Assembly (NCBI GenBank): GCA_035528235.1
Contig: DATKZB010000148.1
Coordinates: 1-7,410, forward strand
Length of the DNA: 7,410 nt
DNA from: DATKZB01 sp035528235
GTDB taxonomy: Bacteria; Planctomycetota; Phycisphaerae; FEN-1346
Direction: 5' to 3'
Position numbers and translations under genes: made by a program. A model generated the notes under the pieces. The model searched no databases. It was not told the DNA's origin and was given only the letters and a program-made list of their open reading frames with translations. Shown here one piece after another: positions 1 through 7,316 of the stretch (position 1 is its first letter; every line of letters starts with the position of its first letter).

Positions 1-1204
1 GGCCGCCGCGCGGGTCGAAGTACCCTTCCAGGATGCGGCCCAGCACCTGTTTGCCGCGCGCGTTGGCGTGGACCGGGTCGCGCATGAACCACTCGGGCGG
101 CCGGCCCGAGGCCTCGACCGAGGCGTCCCAGACGGACCGCATGTCGAGGAACTCGACCCGCTCCTGGGCCAGCATCTGCCGCAGCCGCTCGGGCCAGGTG
201 CGGACCCACTCGCGGGCCGCCGCCTCGGGCAGCCGCGAGCGCTCCAGGAACGACTCGAGCATCCGTTCCTTGGGGCACACGGCGCCGGAGAGGACCAGGA
301 CCTCGGCCTGGGAGCCGCCGCGAATCTGCCGGACCACGCTGCGGATGGCCTCGGCGTCGTACCCGTGGCTGATGCCCGCGATGATGACGAGATCGGGCCG
401 GAACCCGAGGACGTACTCGGCCACGCGACCGTCGGCCTGGTAATACTCGCACCCCGTGCCGCCGCGGACCGACGTGACGACCGCCAGCCGCGCCTTCGGG
501 TGCAGCCGGGCCAGCCGCGTCTCGAAGAGCGAGTTGGCGGTGTCGTTGGCGATGCTGTCGCCCAGGATGACAACCCGCAGCCGCTCGCCCGCCGCCAGGT
601 GCCGCATCGTGCGCGGCAGGAGGGTCCAGCGATCGTCGGGCATGGCCGGCGCGGTGACCGGCACCACGGGGTCGGCGCGGTCGTACCAGGCGCGGACCTC
701 GTCGGCGCCGACCGCCTCGACGGTCACGTCGTCGACCGACACGGGTGCCGTGATGGGCTGGAACCGGACGCGGGCCTCGACGGCCAGGGCGTGGCCGCGG
801 AAACAGACCTCGGCGTCGCGCCAGTCGGGCGAGGCGTCGACGCTGTCGTACGCGTCGGCGACCAGTTCGTTGCCCTCGTCGTCCGAGAAGACGACGGCCA
901 CGTACGCCATCTCGGTCGCCTTCGCGCGGAACCGCAGCCGGTAATACGCGAAGGGCTCGACCGGCACCGGCGGCGACTGCCACCAACCGGCACGGGCCAC
1001 GAGGTGCGGCGACCCGCCGGCGGCGTCGGGTCCGGCCCAGTCGCCGTCGGGCGTGGCGCCCTTGGGTCCGCCGAGTTCCCAGCCGGCCGGGGCGGGGTCC
1101 TTCTGGAAGTCCGCCGTCAGCAGCGTGACCGGTCCGCCGCCGCACCCGCTGCCCACCACGCACGCCGCCACCAGGAGCACGACCAGGACGAGTTGCAGGG
1201 CCAT
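1..1204 (-). CDS. Predicted lipoprotein, SGNH/GDSL-type hydrolase (3' end beyond window)
   Basis: Seen: reading the minus strand from ATG at 1204 gives 401 codons without a stop, running off the left edge. Residues 1-20 are a short hydrophobic signal (MALQLVLVVLLVAACVVGSG) followed by Cys21, a plausible though not ideal lipobox (G-S-G-C), so export and lipidation are likely. Residues 25-165 look like a beta-rich binding module. The hydrolase signatures follow: block I VILGDSIAND (nucleophile Ser217), block II RGGTG (247-251), and block V DPVH (Asp376, His379). Block III is unusual: GISH (277-280) replaces the usual GxND. AAAGGAAA (minus strand, 1219-1212) is a fair ribosome-binding site. Family knowledge: SGNH enzymes are esterases or acyl/acetyl-hydrolases. 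Inference: an envelope-located esterase acting perhaps on an acylated polysaccharide; the substrate cannot be told. It is transcribed divergently from yraN. Sure of the fold class, not the substrate. Confidence 0.85.
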   Translation of the reverse strand, partial: MALQLVLVVLLVAACVVGSGCGGGPVTLLTADFQKDPAPAGWELGGPKGATPDGDWAGPDAAGGSPHLVARAGWWQSPPVPVEPFAYYRLRFRAKATEMAYVAVVFSDDEGNELVADAYDSVDASPDWRDAEVCFRGHALAVEARVRFQPITAPVSVDDVTVEAVGADEVRAWYDRADPVVPVTAPAMPDDRWTLLPRTMRHLAAGERLRVVILGDSIANDTANSLFETRLARLHPKARLAVVTSVRGGTGCEYYQADGRVAEYVLGFRPDLVIIAGISHGYDAEAIRSVVRQIRGGSQAEVLVLSGAVCPKERMLESFLERSRLPEAAAREWVRTWPERLRQMLAQERVEFLDMRSVWDASVEASGRPPEWFMRDPVHANARGKQVLGRILEGYFDPRGG

Positions 1205-1267
1205 CGATGGGTTTCCTTTACTACTACAGCGCCGGTTGACTGAGTTTCGCGCGGTGGATACGAGCCA

Positions 1268-1284
1268 GCCCGCCTCGGGCGGGC
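1268..1284. repeat. Short GC hairpin
   Basis: GCCCGCC, a TCG loop, then GGCGGGC gives a perfect 7-bp stem. It lies in the divergent spacer between the lipoprotein gene and yraN. No T tract follows on either strand, so there is no support for calling it a terminator. Confidence 0.6.
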
Positions 1285-1295
1285 ACGCGCGTTTT

Positions 1296-1323
1296 GCGCG
1301 GTGGGTCCCCGTACCCACCGCGC
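1296..1323 (-). repeat. 28-bp palindromic repeat, copy 1 (inverted relative to copies 2 and 3)
   Basis: An 11-bp perfect stem (GCGCGGTGGGT pairing with ACCCACCGCGC) encloses a 6-base loop. The whole 28 bases are the exact reverse complement of 1344-1371, only 20 bases away, so the two copies could also pair with each other as one 28-bp stem. Mobility or function is unknown. Confidence 0.85.
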
Positions 1324-1343
1324 CAGACCCGCGTCACACTCCA

Positions 1344-1371
1344 GCGCGGTGGGTACGGGGACCCACCGCGC
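1344..1371 (+). repeat. 28-bp palindromic repeat, copy 2
   Basis: Exact reverse complement of 1296-1323, with the same 11-bp stem and a loop of ACGGGG. It shares the following bases CGAAT-type flank (the six bases ACGAAT directly after the palindrome) with the copy at 2071-2098, which suggests the repeat unit is slightly longer than the palindrome on that side. Confidence 0.85.
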
Positions 1372-1430
1372 ACGAATGGCCGGGCGTGGTCGCCAGCATA
1401 CCACCCGGCGTGCGATTGGGGAAGGCCGGC

Positions 1431-1459
1431 TTGCGGCCGGCGCGACACGGGGATAGAAT
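1431..1459 (+). promoter_or_regulatory. Candidate promoter of yraN
   Basis: TTGCGG (1431-1436) and TAGAAT (1454-1459) are separated by 17 bases and lie 30 bases upstream of the yraN start. The -10 matches the sigma-70 consensus in 5 of 6 positions; the -35 only in its first three. The -35 overlaps a GGCCGGC direct/inverted repeat (1424-1430 and 1435-1441), which weakens the call. Sequence-only evidence. Confidence 0.4.
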
Positions 1460-1488
1460 CGTGCTGCCATCGGTGCGGGGGGGCGGAC

Positions 1489-1932
1489 ATGGCGGCTATC
1501 TTCGACTTCCTGCGGCGACGGCCGTCGAAGCGGACCGACCGCCAGAAGACCGGCGACGCCGGCGAGCGGGTCGCCGAGCGGTTCCTCAAGCGGCACGGGT
1601 ACCGCATCGTCGCGCGGAACGTCGCGTGCCGCCGGGGCGAGGTCGACCTGGTGGCCGTCGAGAAGCGGACCGGGACGCTCTGTTTCGTCGAGGTCCGCAG
1701 CCGCGTCCTCGGCGACGGCGACAAGGCGGTGGTCGAGCCGGAGGAGACCGTGACGCTCGCGAAGCGTCGGCGCATCGTCGCGGCGGCCCGGACGTATCTG
1801 GCCCGGCGACGGACGGCGGGGCGCGGGGTGCGGTTCGACGTCATCGCGGTCCGATTCGCCGTCGCCGGCGACAAGCGGCCCGACATCCGGCACTACGCCG
1901 GCGCCTTCGACGCCGCCGGCCGAACGATGTAG
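1489..1932 (+). CDS. yraN: YraN / UPF0102 family nuclease-like protein
   Basis: 147 residues, a normal length for UPF0102. Family features seen in order: basic N-terminus (residues 9-20), TGDAGERVAERFL (21-33, Glu26), HGYRIVARNV (36-45), GEVDLVAVE (50-58, Glu51 and Asp53), FVEVRSR (66-72, Glu68; the usual Lys of the EVK motif is Arg here) and RFDVIAV (115-121). These acidic and basic positions correspond to the PD-(D/E)xK-like nuclease core of the family. Family knowledge: YraN proteins are conserved and resemble Holliday-junction resolvases, but the biological role is poorly defined. The start at 1489 was chosen over in-frame upstream starts because homology begins just after it and the upstream reading runs through palindromic repeats; the preceding purine run (GGGGGGCGGA) is a weak ribosome-binding site. 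It may be co-transcribed with the TatD fusion gene 253 bases downstream. Confidence 0.9.
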   Translation: MAAIFDFLRRRPSKRTDRQKTGDAGERVAERFLKRHGYRIVARNVACRRGEVDLVAVEKRTGTLCFVEVRSRVLGDGDKAVVEPEETVTLAKRRRIVAAARTYLARRRTAGRGVRFDVIAVRFAVAGDKRPDIRHYAGAFDAAGRTM

Positions 1933-1953
1933 GGTGCGTGCTCCGCACGCACC
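1933..1953. repeat. Hairpin directly after yraN stop
   Basis: GGTGCGTGC, a TCC loop, and GCACGCACC form a perfect 9-bp stem starting at the base after the TAG stop. It is positioned like a terminator, but no T-run follows (the next bases are GCGCC), so Rho-independent termination is not supported. It is more likely one of the palindromic repeats that crowd this spacer. Confidence 0.7.
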
Positions 1954-1989
1954 GCGCCGGGTGGCATGGTTGACCGGAAGCGCGCGGGA

Positions 1990-2017
1990 GTAGGGGCACG
2001 ACATGTCGTGCCCCTAC
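1990..2017. repeat. Perfect 28-bp loopless palindrome
   Basis: GTAGGGGCACGACA is followed immediately by its exact reverse complement TGTCGTGCCCCTAC. With no loop, the DNA has exact two-fold symmetry around 2003/2004. No second copy is present in the window. It could be a REP/MITE-like dispersed element or a protein-binding site; nothing here decides. Confidence 0.85.
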
Positions 2018-2026
2018 AACGGCACC

Positions 2027-2057
2027 GGGTGGCATGGTCAGCCCGAAGGGTGACCAT
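2027..2057 (+). repeat. CATGGTCA...TGACCATG hairpin repeat, diverged copy
   Basis: GGGTGGCATGGTCA, a GCCCGAAGGG centre, then TGACCATG. It is the same element as 3591-3625 and the two copies after gyrB, but differs at two centre positions (TCAG for TCAT, GAA for GCA); the outer 8-bp stem is intact. The 14 bases CCGGGTGGCATGGT that open it (2025-2038) also occur at 1957-1970, where the rest of the element is missing: a truncated copy. Confidence 0.75.
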
Positions 2058-2070
2058 GGGTCTTGTCTCG

Positions 2071-2098
2071 GCGCGGCGGGTACGGGGACCCGCCGCGC
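2071..2098 (+). repeat. 28-bp palindromic repeat, copy 3
   Basis: Same orientation as 1344-1371, differing only at positions 7 and 22 of the 28: T becomes C and its pairing partner A becomes G, so the 11-bp stem is preserved by a compensatory pair of changes. The flank ACGAAT after the palindrome is shared with copy 2. Confidence 0.85.
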
Positions 2099-2126
2099 AC
2101 GAATAGCGCAGGTGGGCAGAAGCCGC

Positions 2127-2145
2127 GTGGGTGCAAAGCACCCAC
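2127..2145. repeat. Hairpin GTGGGTGC-AAA-GCACCCAC
   Basis: A perfect 8-bp stem with an AAA loop, 40 bases upstream of the TatD fusion start. It lies within the transcript leader if transcription comes from upstream, and is the last of five palindromes in this spacer. Confidence 0.7.
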
Positions 2146-2185
2146 CCTACACAGGCGCGGCGTGAGGGAGGAATCGACCAACACC

Positions 2186-3580
2186 ATGCCCGAACCGACC
2201 GCCGACACCCACGCTCACCTGCATTTCGACCGTCTCGTCGACGACCTGCCGGGCGTGCTGGACCGGGCGCGAGAGGCCGGCCTCGACGCCGTCATCACGG
2301 TGGGCACCGGCCCGGCGGAGAACTCGCGCGTGGTCGAGATGGCCCAGCGCGAGCCCATGCTGCACGCGGCCATCGGGTTCCACCCGCACGATGCTGAGAA
2401 GATCAAGGCGGTCGACTGGCCGGCGCTGGAGGACCTGGCGCGGCGGCCGAAGGTCGTCGCCCTGGGCGAGTTCGGCCTGGATTACCATTACGACTACTCG
2501 CCGCGCGCCGCCCAGCGAGAGGTCTTCGCCGAGGGCGTGCGGCTGGCCGCCCGGCTCGACCTGCCCCTGGTGGTCCACACCCGCGAGGCCGACGAAGAGA
2601 CCCTCGAGATCCTCGACGCGGCCGACCGGATGCCGCGCGGCGTGTTCCACTGTTTCACCGGGTCGGCCGAGTACGCCCGCGAGGCCCTGGCCCGGGGGTT
2701 CTACGTCTCGTTCTCGGGCATCGTCACGTTCCCCAACTCCGAGGACGTCCGCCAGGCCGCCCGCGTCGTGCCGCCCGAGCGCCTGCTCGTGGAGACCGAC
2801 GCCCCGTACTGCGCCCCGGTGCCGATGCGCGGCAAGACGAACGAGCCGGCGTACGTGGTGCACGTCATCCGGTACCTGGCCGACCTGTACGGCTTGGCGG
2901 AGGACGACATGCGTCGGATCACGCGGGGCAACGCCGCCCGCCTGTTCGGCCTGCCGCCGGCGCGGGAGGGGCCGTGCCTGGTGTACCCCATCCGCCGCAG
3001 CCTGTACGTGAACGTGACGAACGACTGCTCGAACCGGTGCACGTTCTGCCCGCGGTCCGAGGCGGAGGGCGACCTGCTGGTCAAGGGTCACGACCTGCGG
3101 CTGGAGCGGGCACCGTCGGCCGGGGCTATCCTCAAGGCCATCGGCCAGGCCCGGCCCGAGGAGTACGACGAGATCGTCTTCTGCGGGTTCGGCGAGCCGA
3201 CGTTGCGGCTGGACGTCGTCCGGCAGGTGGCCCAGGCCGTCCGCGACCGCTGGCACGTGCCGCTACGGCTGAACACGAACGGCCAGGGCTCGGCCCTGAA
3301 CGGCCGCGACATCGTGCCCGACCTGGCCGGGCTCTTCGACGCCGTCAGCGTCAGCCTCGACGCCCCCGACGCCGAGACGTACGAGCGGCTGTGCCGGCCG
3401 ACGATACCGGGCGCCTTCGCGGCCGTCTGCGACTTCCTCCGCGCCGCCCAAGGCCGCATCCCCACCCTCCGCGCCACGGCCGTAGCCGTGCCCGGCCTCG
3501 ACCTGGACGCCACGCGCCGGCTGGCCGAAGAGGACCTCGGCGTCGCCTTCAGCGTCCGCGAGTACAACGTCGTGGGGTGA
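2186..3580 (+). CDS. TatD-family metal-dependent hydrolase fused to a TatD-associated radical SAM domain
   Basis: 464 residues in two domains. Residues 5-258 are a complete TatD hydrolase: HAH (His9, His11), GEFGLDY (94-100, Glu95), VVHTREA (129-135, His131), FHCFTGS (154-160, His155) and ETDAPY (203-208, Asp205) supply the metal ligands. TatD proteins are metal-dependent DNases/phosphoesterases of the amidohydrolase fold. Residues 266-464 are a radical SAM domain: CSNRCTFC (281-288, Cys281/285/288) binds the 4Fe-4S cluster, GFGEPTL (334-340) is the SAM-contact motif, and LNTNGQG (362-368) and SVSLDAP (388-394) are the next core strands. The radical SAM part matches my recollection of the family described as TatD-associated; its reaction is unknown. 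The start at 2186 precedes the first TatD strand; GGGAGG (2166-2171) is a strong but distant (14-base) ribosome-binding site, and GTG at 2162 is an in-frame alternative. Cytoplasmic; no signal peptide. Confidence 0.92.
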   Translation: MPEPTADTHAHLHFDRLVDDLPGVLDRAREAGLDAVITVGTGPAENSRVVEMAQREPMLHAAIGFHPHDAEKIKAVDWPALEDLARRPKVVALGEFGLDYHYDYSPRAAQREVFAEGVRLAARLDLPLVVHTREADEETLEILDAADRMPRGVFHCFTGSAEYAREALARGFYVSFSGIVTFPNSEDVRQAARVVPPERLLVETDAPYCAPVPMRGKTNEPAYVVHVIRYLADLYGLAEDDMRRITRGNAARLFGLPPAREGPCLVYPIRRSLYVNVTNDCSNRCTFCPRSEAEGDLLVKGHDLRLERAPSAGAILKAIGQARPEEYDEIVFCGFGEPTLRLDVVRQVAQAVRDRWHVPLRLNTNGQGSALNGRDIVPDLAGLFDAVSVSLDAPDAETYERLCRPTIPGAFAAVCDFLRAAQGRIPTLRATAVAVPGLDLDATRRLAEEDLGVAFSVREYNVVG

Positions 3581-3590
3581 CGTGGCGGAT

Positions 3591-3625
3591 GGGTGGCATG
3601 GTCATCCCGCAGGGTGACCATGTGC
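3591..3625 (+). repeat. CATGGTCA...TGACCATG hairpin repeat
   Basis: Ten bases after the stop of the TatD fusion. CATGGTCA-T-CCC, a GCA loop, GGG-TGACCATG folds with one bulged T. These 35 bases are the exact reverse complement of 35 bases within both copies downstream of gyrB. It could act as a transcript 3'-end structure, but no T tract follows. Confidence 0.85.
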
Positions 3626-3691
3626 TACATGTGCCACGGCCTACGCGTGGCGGGGGGGCGCGGGGCCGCGAAGACGCCTTCCTCTTTGGTC

Positions 3692-3720
3692 TTGCCGTTG
3701 GTCGGGTGCCGTGGTATCTT
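3692..3720 (+). promoter_or_regulatory. Candidate promoter of the nucleotidyltransferase gene
   Basis: TTGCCG (3692-3697) and TATCTT (3715-3720) with a 17-base spacer, ending 40 bases before the start codon. The nine bases CGTGGTATC across the -10 are identical to those in the gyrB candidate promoter. Matches to consensus are partial; no experimental support. Confidence 0.45.
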
Positions 3721-3760
3721 CCGGCGGGGATACGAAGCCCTCAGGCCGACTGGAGCCGCC

Positions 3761-4054
3761 ATGCTGAGCGTTCCGCGAGACGAGATTGCGGCGTTGTGTC
3801 GCCGGTGGCGGGTGACGGAGTTTTCGTTGTTCGGCTCGGCCGTCCGCAAGGACTTCGGGCCCGACAGCGACGTGGACGTCCTGGTGCGATTCGAGGCGGA
3901 GGCCGGCTGGAGCCTCTTCGATCTGGTGACGATGCAGGAAGAACTCGAGGGTCTCTTCGGCCGCCCCGTCCACCTGGTCGAGGCGGAGGGCCTTCGGAAT
4001 CCCTTCCGGCGCGACGAGATTCTGCGAACGCGGGAGGTCGTCTATGCCTCCTGA
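3761..4054 (+). CDS. MntA-like minimal nucleotidyltransferase (antitoxin of an MNT-HEPN pair)
   Basis: 97 residues, typical of minimal nucleotidyltransferases. FSLFGSAVRKDFGPDSDVDV (21-40) is the diagnostic GS...DxD signature: Gly25, Ser26, Asp37 and Asp39. The third carboxylate of the family, usually in a VDLV strand, is here VHLV (69-73 region, His71), so full catalytic capacity is doubtful. The C-terminus RNPFRRDEILRTREVVYA is characteristic of the MNT partners of HEPN/DUF86 toxins. Family knowledge: MntA neutralises HepT by adding AMP units to a tyrosine near the toxin's RNase motif. GGAG (3752-3755) lies five bases before the ATG, and the start matches the family. The stop overlaps the start of the HepT remnant by 11 bases, the usual translational coupling of this pair. 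The upstream in-frame extension runs through a hairpin repeat and was rejected. Confidence 0.88.
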   Translation: MLSVPRDEIAALCRRWRVTEFSLFGSAVRKDFGPDSDVDVLVRFEAEAGWSLFDLVTMQEELEGLFGRPVHLVEAEGLRNPFRRDEILRTREVVYAS

Positions 4055-4145
4055 CGCCCGCGACGAACGCATCTGGCAGGTCGTGTCGGTGAACCTGCCG
4101 GACCTCATCGATCGCCTCCGCCCGCTCGTGCCCCCGCGTCCGTGA
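4044..4145 (+). pseudogene. Remnant of HepT/HEPN (DUF86) toxin, internally deleted
   Basis: A 33-residue open frame, MPPDARDERIWQVVSVNL followed by PDLIDRLRPLVPPRP, too short to be a full gene. The first seven residues resemble a DUF86 N-terminus, and the stretch from ERIWQVV onward resembles the C-terminal helix of the same family (typically ERIWxVVxxxxPxLIxxLxPLxPP). Full-length members are about 110-120 residues, so roughly 80 central residues appear lost in frame, including the RxxxxH RNase motif and the tyrosine modified by the MNT partner. It should therefore be inactive as an RNase. It keeps the ATG overlapping the nucleotidyltransferase stop. The homology to DUF86 is from memory of the family pattern; the alternative is a chance short frame, but position, overlap and sequence agree. 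Confidence 0.7.
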
Positions 4146-4213
4146 GCCGCCCGCCGTGCAGCGTCCGGCCGATCCGGACCTGCCGACGGTTCATGGGTCC
4201 CCCGGATGAGGCC

Positions 4214-4243
4214 GTGCACTGGCGGGCAAGCCGCCAGTGGCAC
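4214..4243. repeat. Hairpin repeat with CACTGGCGG stem
   Basis: CACTGGCGG (4217-4225), loop GCAAG, CCGCCAGTG (4231-4239): a perfect 9-bp stem, extendable outward by a GTG/CAC clamp with one bulged base. A single copy in this window. It lies 69 bases after the HepT remnant stop and has no following T tract. Confidence 0.75.
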
Positions 4244-4250
4244 CCGCGGC

Positions 4251-4306
4251 CCTCCAGCCTCTCGCCTCCGGCCTCCAGCCTGCGGCCTGTCGTCCGCGGC
4301 CTGCCG
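4251..4306 (+). repeat. Degenerate heptanucleotide array, CCTnnnn x 8
   Basis: Eight 7-base units in register, beginning at 4251, 4258, 4265, 4272, 4279, 4286, 4293 and 4300. All start CCT except the seventh (TCC). Units 1 and 4 are identical (CCTCCAG); others include CCTCCGG and CCTGCGG. It ends four bases (CGCC) before a second 7-base array. Not coding: period 7 shifts frame each unit. Confidence 0.75.
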
Positions 4307-4310
4307 CGCC

Positions 4311-4345
4311 AATCCCCAATCCAGAATCTGAAATCCGCAATTTCC
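4311..4345 (+). repeat. Degenerate heptanucleotide array, AATnnnn x 5
   Basis: Five in-register 7-base units at 4311, 4318, 4325, 4332 and 4339, each starting AAT (for example AATCCAG, AATCTGA, AATCCGC). It is AT-richer than everything around it. The same kind of unit, on the opposite strand, occurs just after gyrB (7088-7108). Confidence 0.8.
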
Positions 4346-4371
4346 CGGCTCTTTCGACCCCCAGAATCGCC

Positions 4372-4400
4372 TTGGGAGACGTGCCACGACGTGGTATCAT
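4372..4400 (+). promoter_or_regulatory. Candidate gyrB promoter
   Basis: TTGGGA (4372-4377), a 17-base spacer and TATCAT (4395-4400), 76 bases before the gyrB ATG. The -10 matches 5 of 6 consensus positions, the -35 four of 6. The spacer contains the 11-base inverted repeat CCACGACGTGG (4384-4394) abutting the -10, which could be a regulator site but is short enough to be chance. Confidence 0.55.
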
Positions 4401-4476
4401 AGGGGGTCGCGCGGGAGCGTCGCCGGGAGGTCCTTGCCGGCGCGAGCAGCCGCGTTTTCGGGACGAGGGAAGGGGC

Positions 4477-7083
<2,607 letters not shown>

Positions 7084-7087
7084 AACC

Positions 7088-7108
7088 ATTGCAGATTGCA
7101 GATTGGCG
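7088..7108 (-). repeat. Heptanucleotide repeat ATTGCAG x 2 plus partial third
   Basis: ATTGCAG at 7088 and 7095 followed by ATTGGCG at 7102. On the minus strand these read as CTGCAAT units, the same AAT-type heptamer as the array before gyrB, in reverse orientation. It starts five bases after the gyrB stop. Confidence 0.7.
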
Positions 7109-7116
7109 CGCCAGCC

Positions 7117-7156
7117 AGGCACATGGTCACCCTGCGGGATGACCATGCCACCCGCC
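7117..7156 (-). repeat. 40-bp hairpin repeat, copy A
   Basis: Identical over 40 bases to 7233-7272 and, over 35 bases, the exact reverse complement of 3591-3625. It contains the CATGGTCA/TGACCATG stem and ends with the 17-mer TGACCATGCCACCCGCC (7140-7156). Confidence 0.9.
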
Positions 7157-7169
7157 GCGTCCTGTGGCC

Positions 7170-7221
7170 GCCCCGCGCTGACCATGCCACCCGCCGCCCC
7201 GCGCTGACCATGCCACCCGCC
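7170..7221. repeat. 26-bp perfect tandem duplication
   Basis: Bases 7170-7195 and 7196-7221 are identical. Each unit is GCCCCGCGC followed by TGACCATGCCACCCGCC, the latter being one end of the 40-bp hairpin repeat, so the duplication is built from a half element. Confidence 0.9.
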
Positions 7222-7232
7222 TGGGGCCACTG

Positions 7233-7272
7233 AGGCACATGGTCACCCTGCGGGATGACCATGCCACCCGCC
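7233..7272 (-). repeat. 40-bp hairpin repeat, copy B
   Basis: An exact copy of 7117-7156 in the same orientation. Its 17-mer end (7256-7272) is the fourth copy of that 17-mer within 133 bases. Confidence 0.9.
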
Positions 7273-7316
7273 TCACGGAGCGACTGATCCGAAAACTCAG
7301 GCGTCGACTGCGACCC

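Larger units (their letters stand above)
4146..4476. other. Repeat-rich spacer and gyrB leader
   Basis: No gene is supported here. It contains a hairpin (4214-4243), two consecutive heptanucleotide arrays (4251-4306 and 4311-4345), the gyrB candidate promoter and about 70 bases of presumed gyrB 5' leader. Frames that stay open across it are explained by its composition. Confidence 0.7.

Noticed and set aside
68..1243. 391-residue open frame on the plus strand
   Set aside because: Antisense to the SGNH lipoprotein gene; the product is His/Arg/Asp-rich with no recognisable motif, while the minus strand gives a signal peptide and GDS/DxxH motifs.
1236..1264. TTGACT with TACGAG at 17 bases as a promoter
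   Set aside because: The -10 is poor (TACGAG), and it is more than 220 bases from yraN and on the wrong strand for the lipoprotein gene.
1294..1488. N-terminal extension of YraN
   Set aside because: It would translate the inverted palindrome pair; the family homology begins after 1489.
1933..1953. Rho-independent terminator of yraN
   Set aside because: Good stem but no T tract after it; kept as a repeat only.
1117..2004. 295-residue minus-strand open frame over yraN
   Set aside because: Shadow of yraN and of palindromic repeats; no family resemblance.
2063..2185. N-terminal extension of the TatD fusion
   Set aside because: It translates two palindromic repeats and the gene leader; the TatD fold starts a few residues after 2186.
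2147..3256. 369-residue minus-strand open frame over the TatD fusion
   Set aside because: Shadow; the opposite strand carries complete TatD and radical SAM motifs.
4384..4394. CCACGACGTGG as a gyrB operator
   Set aside because: Only 5-bp arms with a one-base centre in GC-rich DNA; it overlaps the promoter candidate but is too short to claim.
7117..7272. CRISPR-like array
   Set aside because: Repeats are not evenly spaced, spacers are absent or only 9-22 bases and themselves repeated, and there are no cas genes.
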